Positions 36,705 to 46,619 of a DNA stretch of 64,000 bases are shown here, in pieces. This stretch comes from Paenibacillus xylanexedens (GTDB taxonomy: Bacteria; Bacillota; Bacilli; Paenibacillales; Paenibacillaceae). Location of the stretch: assembly GCF_001908275.1 (NCBI RefSeq), contig NZ_CP018620.1:6696001-6760000 (forward strand), read 5' to 3'. Position 1 is the stretch's first letter. Each line of letters opens with the position of its first letter. The notes beneath the pieces are model-generated. The model searched no databases, had not been told where the DNA came from, and worked only from the letters and a program-made list of their open reading frames with translations. Position numbers and translations under genes: made by a program.

Positions 36705-38066
36705 CTATTGGGGATTATGTTCGTTCCGTGTCTCTAACCAATTATTCTTGATGACGTTCTGATACCAGTAATAACTCTCCTTCGGTGTTCTCACGAGTGA
36801 ACGATAGTCCACATGAACAAGACCAAAACGCATACGGTAGCCTTCTGCCCACTCGAAATTATCCATCAGTGACCATGCCATGTACCCTTTCAGGTTAATC
36901 CCGTCATTAATGATGCGGTGAATTTGAGCCAAATGCTGCTCATAATATGAAATCCGGCGATCATCGTTAATTTTTCCGTTCTCCAGGTCATCATTGATGC
37001 AGGCACCATTCTCTGTGATATATACATCCACATTGCCGTACTTTTGCAAGTAATGCATAAATTCATACAAACCACGTGATTCCACAGGCCAGCCAATATC
37101 AGTTTTGGTGAGGCCCATATCAACTTCTTCCGATTGCAGAGCACCTGCCTCCGGATTGAAGCGATTGATCCCCATCGTGTAATAGTTAATGCCGAGCAGA
37201 TCGATCGGTTGCGAGATAATCTCCATATCGCCTTCCTGAATTGGTACGGTAGCACCCGCTTCTGCAAACCAATCCACCATAAACTGCGGGTACGAGCCTT
37301 TGTAGATCGGGTCAAGGAACCAGTCGGTATTGAGCGCGATTGATCTATCACACGCAGCTTGATCCTCAGGAGATTTGCTGTACGGCTCAGCCCAGCATAC
37401 GTTCGGAGCAATACCAATCTGACCGGTTGTACCCAAACGACGGAAGGATTGAACAGCTTTACCGTGAGCGACCAGCAATCCATGAGCAACATTAATTGAC
37501 GTCTGCAGGTCTTTGTTTCCTGGCGCATGAATCCCGAGAAGGTTCGACAGGAACGCGATGCACCATGGTTCGTTGAATGTCAGCCAGAAGTTGATTTTGC
37601 CAGAGAATTCTTTGAAGATCACTTCGGCATATTTCACAAAGGCATCCACAGTTCTGCGGTTGCCCCAGCCTCCGTCATCCTCCAGCGTTTGTGGAAGATC
37701 CCAGTGATACAGGGTAAGGAACGGTTCGATGCCAGCTTCTAGCAATGCATCCACGAAGCGATGGTAGAAGTCCAGACCTTCCCGATTGATCTCACCATCT
37801 CCGTCAGGAATAATACGCGGCCAGGCAATGGAGAACCGGTACGTATTAATCCCGAGTTTCTTCATTAGTTCGATGTCTTCCTCGTAACGGTGGTAACTGT
37901 CACATGCGACATCCCCATTGTCTCCGTTATATACCTTGCCAGGTGTGCGCGCAAACGTATCCCAGATGGATACCCCGCGTCCACCTTCCTGTGCAGCTCC
38001 TTCTATTTGATAGGAAGCTGTTGCTGTTCCCCAGCGAAAATCTTGCGGAAATTTAAAAATCGTCAT
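36705..38066 (-). CDS. Family GH1 beta-glucosidase / beta-galactosidase-type enzyme
   Basis: The product has 453 residues, normal for bacterial GH1. The acid/base Glu166 is in TFNEPW and the nucleophile Glu352 in YITENGA. The N-terminal FPQDFRWGTATASYQIEG is the family signature. There is no signal peptide and no phospho-sugar loop of the 6-phospho-beta-glucosidases that I can assert, so an unphosphorylated imported disaccharide is the likely substrate. It starts 16 bases after the GH95 stop, in one operon, with GGAGGAG before the ATG. Confidence 0.94.
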   Translation of the reverse strand: MTIFKFPQDFRWGTATASYQIEGAAQEGGRGVSIWDTFARTPGKVYNGDNGDVACDSYHRYEEDIELMKKLGINTYRFSIAWPRIIPDGDGEINREGLDFYHRFVDALLEAGIEPFLTLYHWDLPQTLEDDGGWGNRRTVDAFVKYAEVIFKEFSGKINFWLTFNEPWCIAFLSNLLGIHAPGNKDLQTSINVAHGLLVAHGKAVQSFRRLGTTGQIGIAPNVCWAEPYSKSPEDQAACDRSIALNTDWFLDPIYKGSYPQFMVDWFAEAGATVPIQEGDMEIISQPIDLLGINYYTMGINRFNPEAGALQSEEVDMGLTKTDIGWPVESRGLYEFMHYLQKYGNVDVYITENGACINDDLENGKINDDRRISYYEQHLAQIHRIINDGINLKGYMAWSLMDNFEWAEGYRMRFGLVHVDYRSLVRTPKESYYWYQNVIKNNWLETRNEHNPQ

Positions 38067-38082
38067 GGTTGGCTCCTCCGTC

Positions 38083-40464
38083 TCATGATGACACGCGGAT
38101 CGTCTGTCCTGCGGTCATCGTTAAAATAATTACATAATCGCCCTGAGGCGTAAGCTCTGCCTTGGCTTGTTCGTTTCCTTCCACACGCAGCGGATAAGCA
38201 CTGCGAAGGGTCAGCGACTCATTTCGATCTGCCTTAATAACCGCTGACGCAAGCTTGTTGTCCGTCCACGTTATAGCTACCGTATAACCACCCCGTGCTC
38301 GAAGCCCTTCAATACAACCTTGAGTCCAGAGTTCAGGTAGTGCCGGGAGTAAATGTAACTCGTTCAAGTGGCTCTGCAATAACATCTCCGCGATTCCGGC
38401 CGTGCCACCAAAATTACCATCGATCTGGAATGGTGGATGGTCATCAAACAGATTCGGATGTGTGGATCGGGCCAGCAACGTGTGCACAAACTGATGTGCC
38501 TGGCTGCTATCCAGCAGTCGTGCATACAGATTGATCAACCATGCACAGCTCCATCCTGTATGCCCGCCACCTTGTGAGATACGACGTTCAAGCGATACCC
38601 GTGCTGCTTCTACCAATTCCGGTGTGTTCACTCGATTGATCTGCTCCCCCGGATACAGCCCATACAGATGGGAGACGTGACGATGCCCTGGCTCGGATTC
38701 GGCAAAATCCTTAAACCACTCCAGCAATTGTCCTTCGCTTCCAATTCGGAATGGATAGAGTTTGTTCAGAGCCTCACCCCACTCGCTTGCCAATGACTCA
38801 TCTAGATTCAATTGCTTCGTGGCCTCTATACAGCGGGTGAACAGTTCACGAATTAAACTCATATCCATCGTTGAAGCCATGGATATACTGCGTGCCTCCC
38901 CAGCATCTGTGAGAAACTTGTTCTCTGGTGAAGTGGATGGAATCGTAACCAGATAACCATCAGGCCCTTCCACCAGCCAATCGAGACAGAACAGCGCCGC
39001 CTCTTTCATGATGGGATACGCACGTTCCTCAAGAAAACGCTGATCACCGGTAAACTGGTAATGTTCCCATAGATGCGAGGTCAGCCACACACCGCCCATC
39101 GGCCAAAATGCCCAGCTCGCGGCTCCACCTGTAGGCGTGGTGGTTCTCCAGATATCCACGTTATGATGGGCAGTCCATCCACGGGCTCCATACAGAATCC
39201 GCGCCGTTCTTCGTCCTGTATCACTGAGATCGGTCAGCATATCAAACAGCGGCTCATGGCATTCACTGAGATTACAGACTTCCGCTGGCCAGTAATTCAT
39301 CTCCGTGTTGATGTTGATCGTGTAGTCACTGTGCCATGGAGGCTCTACCTGATGATTCCAGATTCCCTGCAGATTGGCAGGCTGGCTGCCCGGACGCGAA
39401 CTAGCCATTAACAGATATCTTCCATATTGAAAATAAAGCGCCTCCAGTCCAGGGTCTTGTTGCCCTGCCTGATAAGCCTGCAGCCGCTCATCTGTAGGTA
39501 ATTCGGCGTTAGCCGATACCCCTAAATCAATAGAGACTCTGTTAAACAACGCGCTATGATCCTGAATATGTCGGTCACGAAGCGCTTCCACGCCATGTGT
39601 GGTCGCTTTGGAGATCATCTCCTTGCATTCCTCTTCCAATACAAGATGATCCTTCACAGGTAACACATCGTAACTCTCAAAGGAGGTAGCCGCTTCCAGA
39701 TAAAACACAACCTGGTCAGCACCGTGAATATGTAACTTGCCTTCCAGATTGGAGACCTTCACCTGATCGCCAGATGCCGTAAATGCTACACGGACAGCAT
39801 AAGCCGTTCCCCGATCCTCTTCGTAGAGGACGGATTCCGGGTGATCTCTGAAGTAATTGGACTCCACATGACTTGGGCACCGACTGAACATGGTTAGAGC
39901 ATCTCCCGAAGTCTCAACGCGATAAGGATGGGGACTGTCTAGCGTAACACTTACATTCACAGCGCCCTTCTGATCAGCAGTCAATGTGCAGACCATTAGA
40001 TCATCCGAAGCACTGGAATACACTTCACGTACGTAACGAGTTCCTTCCAATGAGTAGGTTGTGGTTGCAATACCCGATTCCAGATCAAGCTCCCGTTCAA
40101 ATGCATCATATGAAAGACTCTCCAGACCCTTATGGTGCAATAGAAAATGACCCATCGGCTGGTAAGCCTCCACATCACGGCCAAGCATTTCACGGTTCAA
40201 CAAATCTTCAGCTTCACCATACTGCCCAGAAATGATCAACTCTCGCGTCTGCTTCAAATACCGCTGACTGCTGTATTGAATCGTATCCCGTGGAAACCCT
40301 GACCATAATGTATCTTCATTGAGCTGAATTCGTTCATCTGCTGCGCCACCGTACACCATGCCTCCAAGACGGCCGTTTCCGATGGGCAATGCTTCTTCCC
40401 AGCGTTTTGCCGGTTGTCGATACCATAGACGATTGATTTTAGTTTGTTTATTGTGTTGGGACAT
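38083..40464 (-). CDS. Family GH95 alpha-L-fucosidase or alpha-L-galactosidase
   Basis: The product has 793 residues. Its domain order is the GH95 one: an N-terminal beta domain with RWEEALPIGNGRLGGMVYG, a linker, an (alpha/alpha)6 barrel and a C-terminal beta domain. The equivalents of the catalytic residues of the known Bifidobacterium fucosidase are visible: NINTEMNYWPAE (residues about 384-394), Glu514 in STSPEN, and Asp682 in QIDGNFGG. No signal peptide is present, so it acts on an imported oligosaccharide. An AAAACGTTTT palindrome and GTAAGTGCTTAC lie upstream. Confidence 0.93.
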   Translation of the reverse strand: MSQHNKQTKINRLWYRQPAKRWEEALPIGNGRLGGMVYGGAADERIQLNEDTLWSGFPRDTIQYSSQRYLKQTRELIISGQYGEAEDLLNREMLGRDVEAYQPMGHFLLHHKGLESLSYDAFERELDLESGIATTTYSLEGTRYVREVYSSASDDLMVCTLTADQKGAVNVSVTLDSPHPYRVETSGDALTMFSRCPSHVESNYFRDHPESVLYEEDRGTAYAVRVAFTASGDQVKVSNLEGKLHIHGADQVVFYLEAATSFESYDVLPVKDHLVLEEECKEMISKATTHGVEALRDRHIQDHSALFNRVSIDLGVSANAELPTDERLQAYQAGQQDPGLEALYFQYGRYLLMASSRPGSQPANLQGIWNHQVEPPWHSDYTININTEMNYWPAEVCNLSECHEPLFDMLTDLSDTGRRTARILYGARGWTAHHNVDIWRTTTPTGGAASWAFWPMGGVWLTSHLWEHYQFTGDQRFLEERAYPIMKEAALFCLDWLVEGPDGYLVTIPSTSPENKFLTDAGEARSISMASTMDMSLIRELFTRCIEATKQLNLDESLASEWGEALNKLYPFRIGSEGQLLEWFKDFAESEPGHRHVSHLYGLYPGEQINRVNTPELVEAARVSLERRISQGGGHTGWSCAWLINLYARLLDSSQAHQFVHTLLARSTHPNLFDDHPPFQIDGNFGGTAGIAEMLLQSHLNELHLLPALPELWTQGCIEGLRARGGYTVAITWTDNKLASAVIKADRNESLTLRSAYPLRVEGNEQAKAELTPQGDYVIILTMTAGQTIRVSS

Positions 40465-40508
40465 GATTAGCTCCTGTTCCTAAATCAGCTGTATATTTCT
40501 TATGACGT

Positions 40509-40532
40509 AAAACGTTTTCGGTAAGTGCTTAC
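40509..40532. promoter_or_regulatory. AAAACGTTTT palindrome plus GTAAGTGCTTAC, upstream of GH95
   Basis: The AAAACGTTTT (40509-40518) and a palindrome with a central TG, GTAAGTGCTTAC (40521-40532), lie only two bases apart, 45 bases before the GH95 start. Both resemble LacI/CcpA-family sites. The same 5' flank ACGTAAAACGTTTTCGG occurs upstream of the first binding-protein gene. Confidence 0.6.
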
Positions 40533-40589
40533 AATAATAAAATTATATGTGATTTCAAAATTTGCGTCAATGCAAATCATCACATCATT

Positions 40590-40622
40590 ACACAAAAAAA
40601 AGGCCCCTATAGGGCCCTTTCC
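40590..40622 (-). terminator. Terminator of solute-binding protein 1
   Basis: An imperfect stem AAAGGCCCC/GGGCCCTTT is flanked by an eight-T run on the minus strand. It lies 32 bases past the stop at 40654. Confidence 0.75.
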
Positions 40623-40653
40623 TTGTGTAACCATGGATCACAGACAATCCATA

Positions 40654-42351
40654 TTATTTTACGTCTTTTCCTGTCCACAGTGAGACACGTTCCTTAACCC
40701 AAACCGTAAATTGTTTCTCCATTTCAACTGCACCCGCTTTGTCCAAATCAGCCAGTAAAGCATCATAGGTTGCATCAAAGTTGGCTGGTGTAGTCAGAAC
40801 AGCTTCCGGAATCCGTTTACGGATGATATCCTGCGTTTTCTGGAACGTTACCTCATAGTCTGTACCGGAAGGTACGGACATGTTATAAGCTGCGCCCCAA
40901 TCCTTAACTGGCAGATCTTCTTCAGCCGGATAGAACTCTTTCCAAGTCGTGATACCATAAGCTTTCAGCGTTTCTTTCTCTGCAGCCGTATAACCAGCTA
41001 CAATCTGCTCAGGGAAGTTGGTTGTGTAGTAGTTATCTGTAGAATCTTTTACACCATCACCGTATCTTGCGCTAAATACGTTATACATCCCAATTCCTGT
41101 TTCCTTGCTGAAATTGGAGTTGTCATTCGTTTTGCGGTCCTGTACGTCATCTGGAATCACGCGTTTACCATCTTCTACGTTGTAATGTTCGCCTTCGATA
41201 CCCCAGTTTCTCAGAACTTGTCCTTCATCGGAAGCAAGCCAATCCATGAATTTAATGATACGAACTGGATCTTTGGCCGAAGTTGTGATCCCAATGCCAT
41301 AACCGTCAAAGCCCGCTGGTTGGAACGTGTGATCCACAATTTCATCGTTAAGTGATACAGAGAAGTGAGCGTATGTGGCATCATCCTTGCCCGATGATTT
41401 AAGCGCGTTCTCCGCTTCTTGATAGTTCCACTCTTGGTCAATCAGACCGAGGACACGGCCACTGGCAATTTTGGACTTGTATTGGTCATCCTTTTGAACA
41501 AAGGCATCTTTGTCCAGTAGGCCTTCATTGTACATTTTATTCAACCAGCGGAAATATTCTCTTTCCTCTGGACGTTTGTAGTGCAATTTTGCTTCATACG
41601 TTTCAGGGTCAATGTAATATTCACCATCATCCGGTGCACCTGTTGCCTGGAAAGCCGGGTTCGTTACCGTGATCATGATTTTCCAATCATCTGCATTCAA
41701 TGTTAATGGAATGGTTGGTTGACCATCAATGGTTGGATGTTTTTCATAATAGGCTCTGAGTACATTCTCGTAATCCTCAAGTGTCTTCACTTCAGGGTAT
41801 CCAAGCTCTTTCAATACTCTTTGCTGAATTTCAAATCCACCTGTAGCGTCAAACGTAACATTATCAACACCCATATTGGTTGGAATGGTATAGATCGCTT
41901 GATCTTCCAGACTGTATTTCAAACGGTTCATCTGTTCCCCATAGATTTTTTTCAGGTTGGGAGCATGCTCCTCAATCAGGTCCGTGAGATCCAGCATCGC
42001 GCCTGCATCCACAAGCTTAGATAAGTTACCTTTAGGGTAGATCATATCAGGAAAGTCACCACTGGCAGCCATTAGCGCAATCTTCTGGTTACCACCATCG
42101 TTTACATCATACTCTGCTTCAATGGTAACGCCTGTTTGCTCCGTAATCTTTTTACCAACAGCATCTTGCATCTTGTTCCAGGTTGGACTAGCATCCGCCC
42201 CGAAGAATGTAACTGTGATCGGTTCGGTTCCGCTGGACTCCGAAGTCTCTTTGGTTCCCGAATTCCCACAACCAGCTGTAACCAACATTGCACTTGCGAG
42301 CATCAACATTGCAAACGTCTTGGGTGTATTGCCTTTCATTTTGCCTCTCAT
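40654..42351 (-). CDS. Extracellular solute-binding lipoprotein (LplA-like), paralog 1
   Basis: The product has 565 residues with a lipobox Val-Thr-Ala-Gly-Cys near residue 28. It is a large carbohydrate-binding ABC component of the Paenibacillus/Bacillus Lpl type. It is clearly more than 80 percent identical to paralog 2, and less so to paralog 3. It has its own upstream palindrome and its own terminator, and no permease genes are adjacent. It therefore probably uses the permease pair at 46.6-48.5 kb. GGGGGAAC precedes the first ATG. Confidence 0.92.
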   Translation of the reverse strand: MRGKMKGNTPKTFAMLMLASAMLVTAGCGNSGTKETSESSGTEPITVTFFGADASPTWNKMQDAVGKKITEQTGVTIEAEYDVNDGGNQKIALMAASGDFPDMIYPKGNLSKLVDAGAMLDLTDLIEEHAPNLKKIYGEQMNRLKYSLEDQAIYTIPTNMGVDNVTFDATGGFEIQQRVLKELGYPEVKTLEDYENVLRAYYEKHPTIDGQPTIPLTLNADDWKIMITVTNPAFQATGAPDDGEYYIDPETYEAKLHYKRPEEREYFRWLNKMYNEGLLDKDAFVQKDDQYKSKIASGRVLGLIDQEWNYQEAENALKSSGKDDATYAHFSVSLNDEIVDHTFQPAGFDGYGIGITTSAKDPVRIIKFMDWLASDEGQVLRNWGIEGEHYNVEDGKRVIPDDVQDRKTNDNSNFSKETGIGMYNVFSARYGDGVKDSTDNYYTTNFPEQIVAGYTAAEKETLKAYGITTWKEFYPAEEDLPVKDWGAAYNMSVPSGTDYEVTFQKTQDIIRKRIPEAVLTTPANFDATYDALLADLDKAGAVEMEKQFTVWVKERVSLWTGKDVK

Positions 42352-42517
42352 TGTCTAGTTCCCCCTATTATTTATGAAGGTTTTATCTGTATAACAGGCT
42401 TTATGCCTGAGGATACCACTTTTTTTGAATGCGCTTTCGGTATCGTTCATTCCGACGTGTTTACTGAAGCTTACGTTTCGATTCTGCAAAAAGAAAGATT
42501 CTTCTTCTAACAAACGT

Positions 42518-42564
42518 AAAACGTTTTCGGAAATGGAATAAACCGCTTACTGAAAGTGCTTACA
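42518..42564. promoter_or_regulatory. AAAACGTTTT palindrome plus degenerate cre, upstream of paralog 1
   Basis: AAAACGTTTT is at 42518-42527 and TGAAAGTGCTTACA at 42551-42564. The second fits the CcpA consensus except for TG in the central position. The sites lie 165-215 bases before the start. A further cre-like TGAATGCGCTTTCG lies at about 42427. Confidence 0.6.
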
Positions 42565-42603
42565 TGATAGATTATAGGCTATCCATCACCTCACGTCAAC
42601 AAT

Positions 42604-42636
42604 AAAAAAAGCCCTTTCTCAAGGGCTTTTTTTGCT
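42604..42636 (-). terminator. Terminator of solute-binding protein 2
   Basis: The stem AAAAAGCCCTT/AAGGGCTTTTT has a TCTC loop and a long T run, 40 bases past the stop at 42673. Confidence 0.9.
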
Positions 42637-42672
42637 ATGAAAATCCTTAACTTTCATGCTTGGTTTTCAAGC

Positions 42673-44370
42673 TTATTTCACATCTTTTCCAGTCCAGAGA
42701 GCTACACGTTCCTTGATCCAAACCGTGTATTGTTTCTCCATCTCCACTGCACCCGCTTTATCGAGTTCAGCCAGAAGACTATCATATACGCTGTCGAAGT
42801 TCTCAGGTTTGGCAAGGATCGCCTCTGGAATACGTTTACGTACGATATCCTGTGTTTTCTGGAACGTTACGTTGTAATCCGTGTCAGATGGTACAGGCAT
42901 GTTGTATGCTGCGCCCCAATCTTTCAGCTTCAGATCATCGTCGGAAGGATAGAAATCTTTCCATGTTGTAATACCATAGGCTTTCAACGTTTCCTTCTCA
43001 GCGGCAGTGTAACCAGCTTGAATCTGTTCAGGGAAGTTCGTTGTATAGTAGTTATCCGTGGCATCTTTCACACCATCACCGTATCTGGCGCTAAATATGT
43101 TATACATGCCTACGCCTGATTCTTTGGTAAAAGCAGAGTTATCATTGGTTTTGCGATCTTGTACGTCAGCCGGAATGATGCGTTTCCCATTCTCGACTTG
43201 GTAATGTTGGCCTTCAACGCCCCAGTTTCTCAGGACCTGACCTTCATCGGAAGCAAGCCAATCCATGAATTTGATAATACGTACCGGATCTTTGGCCGAA
43301 GTTGTGATTCCGATACCATAACCGTCAAATCCTGTCGGTTGGAACGTATGATCCACAATATCCTTGTTCAAGGACACGGAGAAGTGGGCATATGTTTTAT
43401 CGCCACCGTTAGATGATTTCAAAGCATTCTCTGCCTCACCATAGTTCCACTCCTGGTCGATTAGACCGAGTACACGGCCACTGGCAATTTTGGATTTGTA
43501 TTGGTCATCCTTTTGAACAAATGTATCTTTGTCAAGCAGACCCTCATTGTACATTTTGTTCAACCAACGGAAATATTCCTTTTCTTCAGGGCGTTTGTAG
43601 TGTAGAACGGCTTCATAGGTCTCAGGATTAATATAATACTCACCATCATCCGGTCCACCAGTAGCTTGGAATGCAGGGTTCGTTACCGTAATCATAATTT
43701 TCCAGTCATCCGCATTCAATGTTAACGGAATAGTCGGTTGACCATCAATCGTTGGATGTTTTTCATAATACGTTCTCAGTACGTTCTCGTAGTCCTCAAG
43801 CGTTTTTACTTCAGGGTAGCCAAGCTCTTTCAATACTCTTTGTTGAATTTCGAATCCGCCCCTAGCGTCAAACTCAACGTTATCTACACCCATATTCGTC
43901 GGGATCGTGTAAATGGCTTGATCTTCCAAACTGTATTTCAGACGGTTCATCTGATCACCATAGATTTTTTTCAAGTTGGGAGCATGCTCCTCAATTAGAT
44001 CGGTCAGGTCCAGCATCGCGCCTGCATCCACAAGCTTAGACAAGTTGCCTTTAGGATAGATAATATCAGGGTAATCACCACTGGCAGCCATCAAAGGAAT
44101 CTTTTGGTCACCACCATTATTCACATCATACTCAGCTTCAATTGTAACTCCCGTTGCCTTAGTAATCTCTTGACCGACAGCATCCTTCATGTTATTCCAG
44201 TTCGGACTCGCGTCTGCACCAAAGAATGTAAAGGTCACTGGACTGGTTGTATCTCCGGAATCAACCGGTTTCTCTGAAGCGTTAGTTCCTCCTCCGCTGC
44301 ATCCTGCTGTAATTGCAAGAGCACTGGCTAACAGAAGCATTGCGAATGTTTTTGGTGTTTTGCCCTTCAT
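42673..44370 (-). CDS. Extracellular solute-binding lipoprotein (LplA-like), paralog 2
   Basis: The product has 565 residues with a lipobox Ile-Thr-Ala-Gly-Cys near residue 23. Length and most of the sequence are shared with paralog 1. Differences cluster in the N-terminal linker and in surface loops, for example Thr-Gly-Gly-Pro-Asp-Asp for Thr-Gly-Ala-Pro-Asp-Asp. This points to recent duplication. AAGGGGGATT precedes the ATG. It has its own control region and terminator. Confidence 0.92.
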   Translation of the reverse strand: MKGKTPKTFAMLLLASALAITAGCSGGGTNASEKPVDSGDTTSPVTFTFFGADASPNWNNMKDAVGQEITKATGVTIEAEYDVNNGGDQKIPLMAASGDYPDIIYPKGNLSKLVDAGAMLDLTDLIEEHAPNLKKIYGDQMNRLKYSLEDQAIYTIPTNMGVDNVEFDARGGFEIQQRVLKELGYPEVKTLEDYENVLRTYYEKHPTIDGQPTIPLTLNADDWKIMITVTNPAFQATGGPDDGEYYINPETYEAVLHYKRPEEKEYFRWLNKMYNEGLLDKDTFVQKDDQYKSKIASGRVLGLIDQEWNYGEAENALKSSNGGDKTYAHFSVSLNKDIVDHTFQPTGFDGYGIGITTSAKDPVRIIKFMDWLASDEGQVLRNWGVEGQHYQVENGKRIIPADVQDRKTNDNSAFTKESGVGMYNIFSARYGDGVKDATDNYYTTNFPEQIQAGYTAAEKETLKAYGITTWKDFYPSDDDLKLKDWGAAYNMPVPSDTDYNVTFQKTQDIVRKRIPEAILAKPENFDSVYDSLLAELDKAGAVEMEKQYTVWIKERVALWTGKDVK

Positions 44371-44589
44371 GTGTAATCCCCCTTATGGATATTAATGAAG
44401 CTGTATATTTGTATAACAGGCTGACCTGCACATACCGTGACCAGATGAAACAAATGTAATTTTCTTGTTTTTATAATATTAGAAGTGTTTTCTTAAAAAT
44501 AAAAAAATGTTCTTCTTGCCTTATTTTCTCTTCATTCTGCAAATGTTTACTTTGAGATTCAGGTGTATGCCACCTGTTGCACAAGTAAA

Positions 44590-44603
44590 TGTAAGTGCTT
44601 TCA
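44590..44603. promoter_or_regulatory. Degenerate cre-like site upstream of paralog 2
   Basis: TGTAAGTGCTTTCA matches the TGWAANCGNTNWCA consensus except for the central TG. It lies about 220 bases before the start of paralog 2. Confidence 0.5.
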
Positions 44604-44658
44604 TACTTGAATAATAATCGCTCCTATATCCCTTGTCAATAGTGAATTTATAAAATTG

Positions 44659-44682
44659 AAAACGTTTTTTAGAAAACGTTTT
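44659..44682. promoter_or_regulatory. Two AAAACGTTTT palindromes, upstream of paralog 2
   Basis: AAAACGTTTT occurs at 44659-44668 and again at 44673-44682, with centres 14 bases apart. They lie between the terminator of paralog 3 and the promoter region of paralog 2. Confidence 0.6.
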
Positions 44683-44686
44683 AGAT

Positions 44687-44720
44687 AAAAAAGAACCCAG
44701 ATATTCTGGATTCTTTTTCG
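44687..44720 (-). terminator. Terminator of the permease-permease-paralog 3 operon
   Basis: The stem AAAAGAACCCAGA/TCTGGATTCTTTT has one wobble and flanking A/T runs, about 25 bases past the stop at 44745. Confidence 0.85.
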
Positions 44721-44744
44721 TTTTAGATCTGAATTGCTAATCGT

Positions 44745-46433
44745 TTATTTAGCCTCTTCACCGCTCCACAATTGAACACGGTTTTGAACGAGTTCTGTAT
44801 ACTGTTTCTCCATATCCTCTGCTCCTGCTTGGTTCACTTCTGCAATCATGCCGTCATAGATCGCATCGAACTGTTCAGGAGTACTCAGAATGGCTTCCGG
44901 GATACGTTTCCGAATGATATCCTGTGTTTTCTTGAAGATGACGTTGTAGTTGGAGTCACCTGGTGTTGGCAGATTGTATGCTGCTCCCCATGGTTTGATT
45001 GGGAACTCGTCTTCACTCGGGAACAGATCTTTCCACGTCGTAGCACCGTAAGCTTTGAGTGTTTCTTTCTCTGCATCAGAATATGCTGCCACGATCTGTT
45101 CAGGGAAATTCGTAGTGTAGTAGTTATCCGTTGAATCCTTCACACCGTCTCCATAGTGACCGGACATATTGGTGTACAGTCCAATACCGGTTTCTTTCTG
45201 GAATACGGCTGCATTATTGGTTTTCTGATCCAGAATGTCGGCAGGAATGACACGTTTGCCGTCCTTCACTTCATACTGTTTGCCCTCAATTCCCCAGTTC
45301 ATCAGCACTTGCCCTTCTTCAGAAGCCAGGTAATCGAAGAATTTGATCGTACGAACCGGGTCAGGATTCGATGTTGTAATCCCTACACCCCAACCGGATA
45401 CAAAACCAGGGTCTTGGTAGGCATGATCCTTGATATCCTCGGACAGGGTTACTGGAAAGTGTGAATACGTTGCTTCAGTCTTACCAGCGGATTTCAATGC
45501 ATTTTCTGCATCGGAGTAACCCCAATCCTGGTCAATGACACCCAGAACACGTCCACTTGCAATTTTGGATTTGTATTGGTCTGTTTTCTGGATAAAGCTG
45601 TCCTGATCCAGCAATCCAGTGTTGTACATATGGTTCAACCAGCGGAAGTACTCTTTTTCCTCTGGACGTTTGTAATGCAGACTTGCTTCATACGTCTCTG
45701 GATCGATGTAGTATTCACCATCATCCGGAGCACCTGTTGCCTGGAAGGCCGGGTTCGTTACGGTAATCATGATTCTCCAATCATCCGCGTCCAGTGTTAA
45801 CGGGATGGTTGGCTGACCATCAATTGTTGGGTGTTTCTCTTTGTACGCCTTTAATACATTCTCGTAATCCTCAAGTGTACGCACTTCCGGGTATCCGAGT
45901 TCTTTCAGTACACGGTGCTGAATGCCAAATCCACCACCTGCATCAAAGTACTTCTGGTCTACCGCATAATACGTTGGCAGCACATAAATAGCCTGATCTT
46001 CATTACTGTATTTCAACCGGTCCATGTAATTACCATACAGCTTCTTCAGATTGGGAGCATATTGGTCGATCAGATCTGTCAGATCGAGCATTGCTCCGGC
46101 ATCCACCAGTTTGCTGAGTTCTCCTTTGGGGGAGACAATATCCGGATAGTCTCCGCTCGCCGCCATTAAGGATATTTTATCTTGACCACCACTAACGGCA
46201 AATTCACCGTTAAGGGTTATCCCTGTTTTTTCCGTAAGGACTTTACCTACTTCATCCTTCATGCCATTCCAGTTCGGACTGGGGTCAACGCTGAAGAAAT
46301 CAAAAGTAAGTGGAGTTGTCTCTGCGCTTGTATCCTTGAACGACGTATCACTGCCGCTTCCTCCACCGCAACCTGCGAGTAAAGACATTGCAAGCACTGG
46401 TGCCAGTGCAATCTTCATTTTGGAACTTGCCAT
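44745..46433 (-). CDS. Extracellular solute-binding lipoprotein (LplA-like), paralog 3
   Basis: The product has 562 residues. The ATG at 46433 follows AGGGAGGA by eight bases; the frame extends 47 codons further without a ribosome site. The lipobox is Ser-Leu-Leu-Ala-Gly-Cys. It is the most divergent of the three paralogs but shares long segments such as IDPETYEA and HYKRPEEKEYFRWLN. It is the one coupled to the two permease genes, so it is probably the ancestral binding protein of this transporter. Confidence 0.93.
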   Translation of the reverse strand: MASSKMKIALAPVLAMSLLAGCGGGSGSDTSFKDTSAETTPLTFDFFSVDPSPNWNGMKDEVGKVLTEKTGITLNGEFAVSGGQDKISLMAASGDYPDIVSPKGELSKLVDAGAMLDLTDLIDQYAPNLKKLYGNYMDRLKYSNEDQAIYVLPTYYAVDQKYFDAGGGFGIQHRVLKELGYPEVRTLEDYENVLKAYKEKHPTIDGQPTIPLTLDADDWRIMITVTNPAFQATGAPDDGEYYIDPETYEASLHYKRPEEKEYFRWLNHMYNTGLLDQDSFIQKTDQYKSKIASGRVLGVIDQDWGYSDAENALKSAGKTEATYSHFPVTLSEDIKDHAYQDPGFVSGWGVGITTSNPDPVRTIKFFDYLASEEGQVLMNWGIEGKQYEVKDGKRVIPADILDQKTNNAAVFQKETGIGLYTNMSGHYGDGVKDSTDNYYTTNFPEQIVAAYSDAEKETLKAYGATTWKDLFPSEDEFPIKPWGAAYNLPTPGDSNYNVIFKKTQDIIRKRIPEAILSTPEQFDAIYDGMIAEVNQAGAEDMEKQYTELVQNRVQLWSGEEAK

Positions 46434-46619
46434 AATGGTAATCCTCCCTGTTTCATATGTCTGTTTGTCCGGGACTTTTTTGTCCCTGTCTATAGCTTCA
46501 TGAATACCGCACCGCAGCCCTATACGGTGAAGCGCAGACCAAATGGCTGCGCTTCGGGTATCCTGATGCTTCATTTGTAGATGTACGGCCGCTCTATGTG
46601 GCAGCCTGTACCCAATTGT

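Noticed and set aside
46434..46574. 47-codon N-terminal extension of binding protein 3
   Set aside because: The ribosome site and the lipoprotein signal are both at the downstream ATG 46433.
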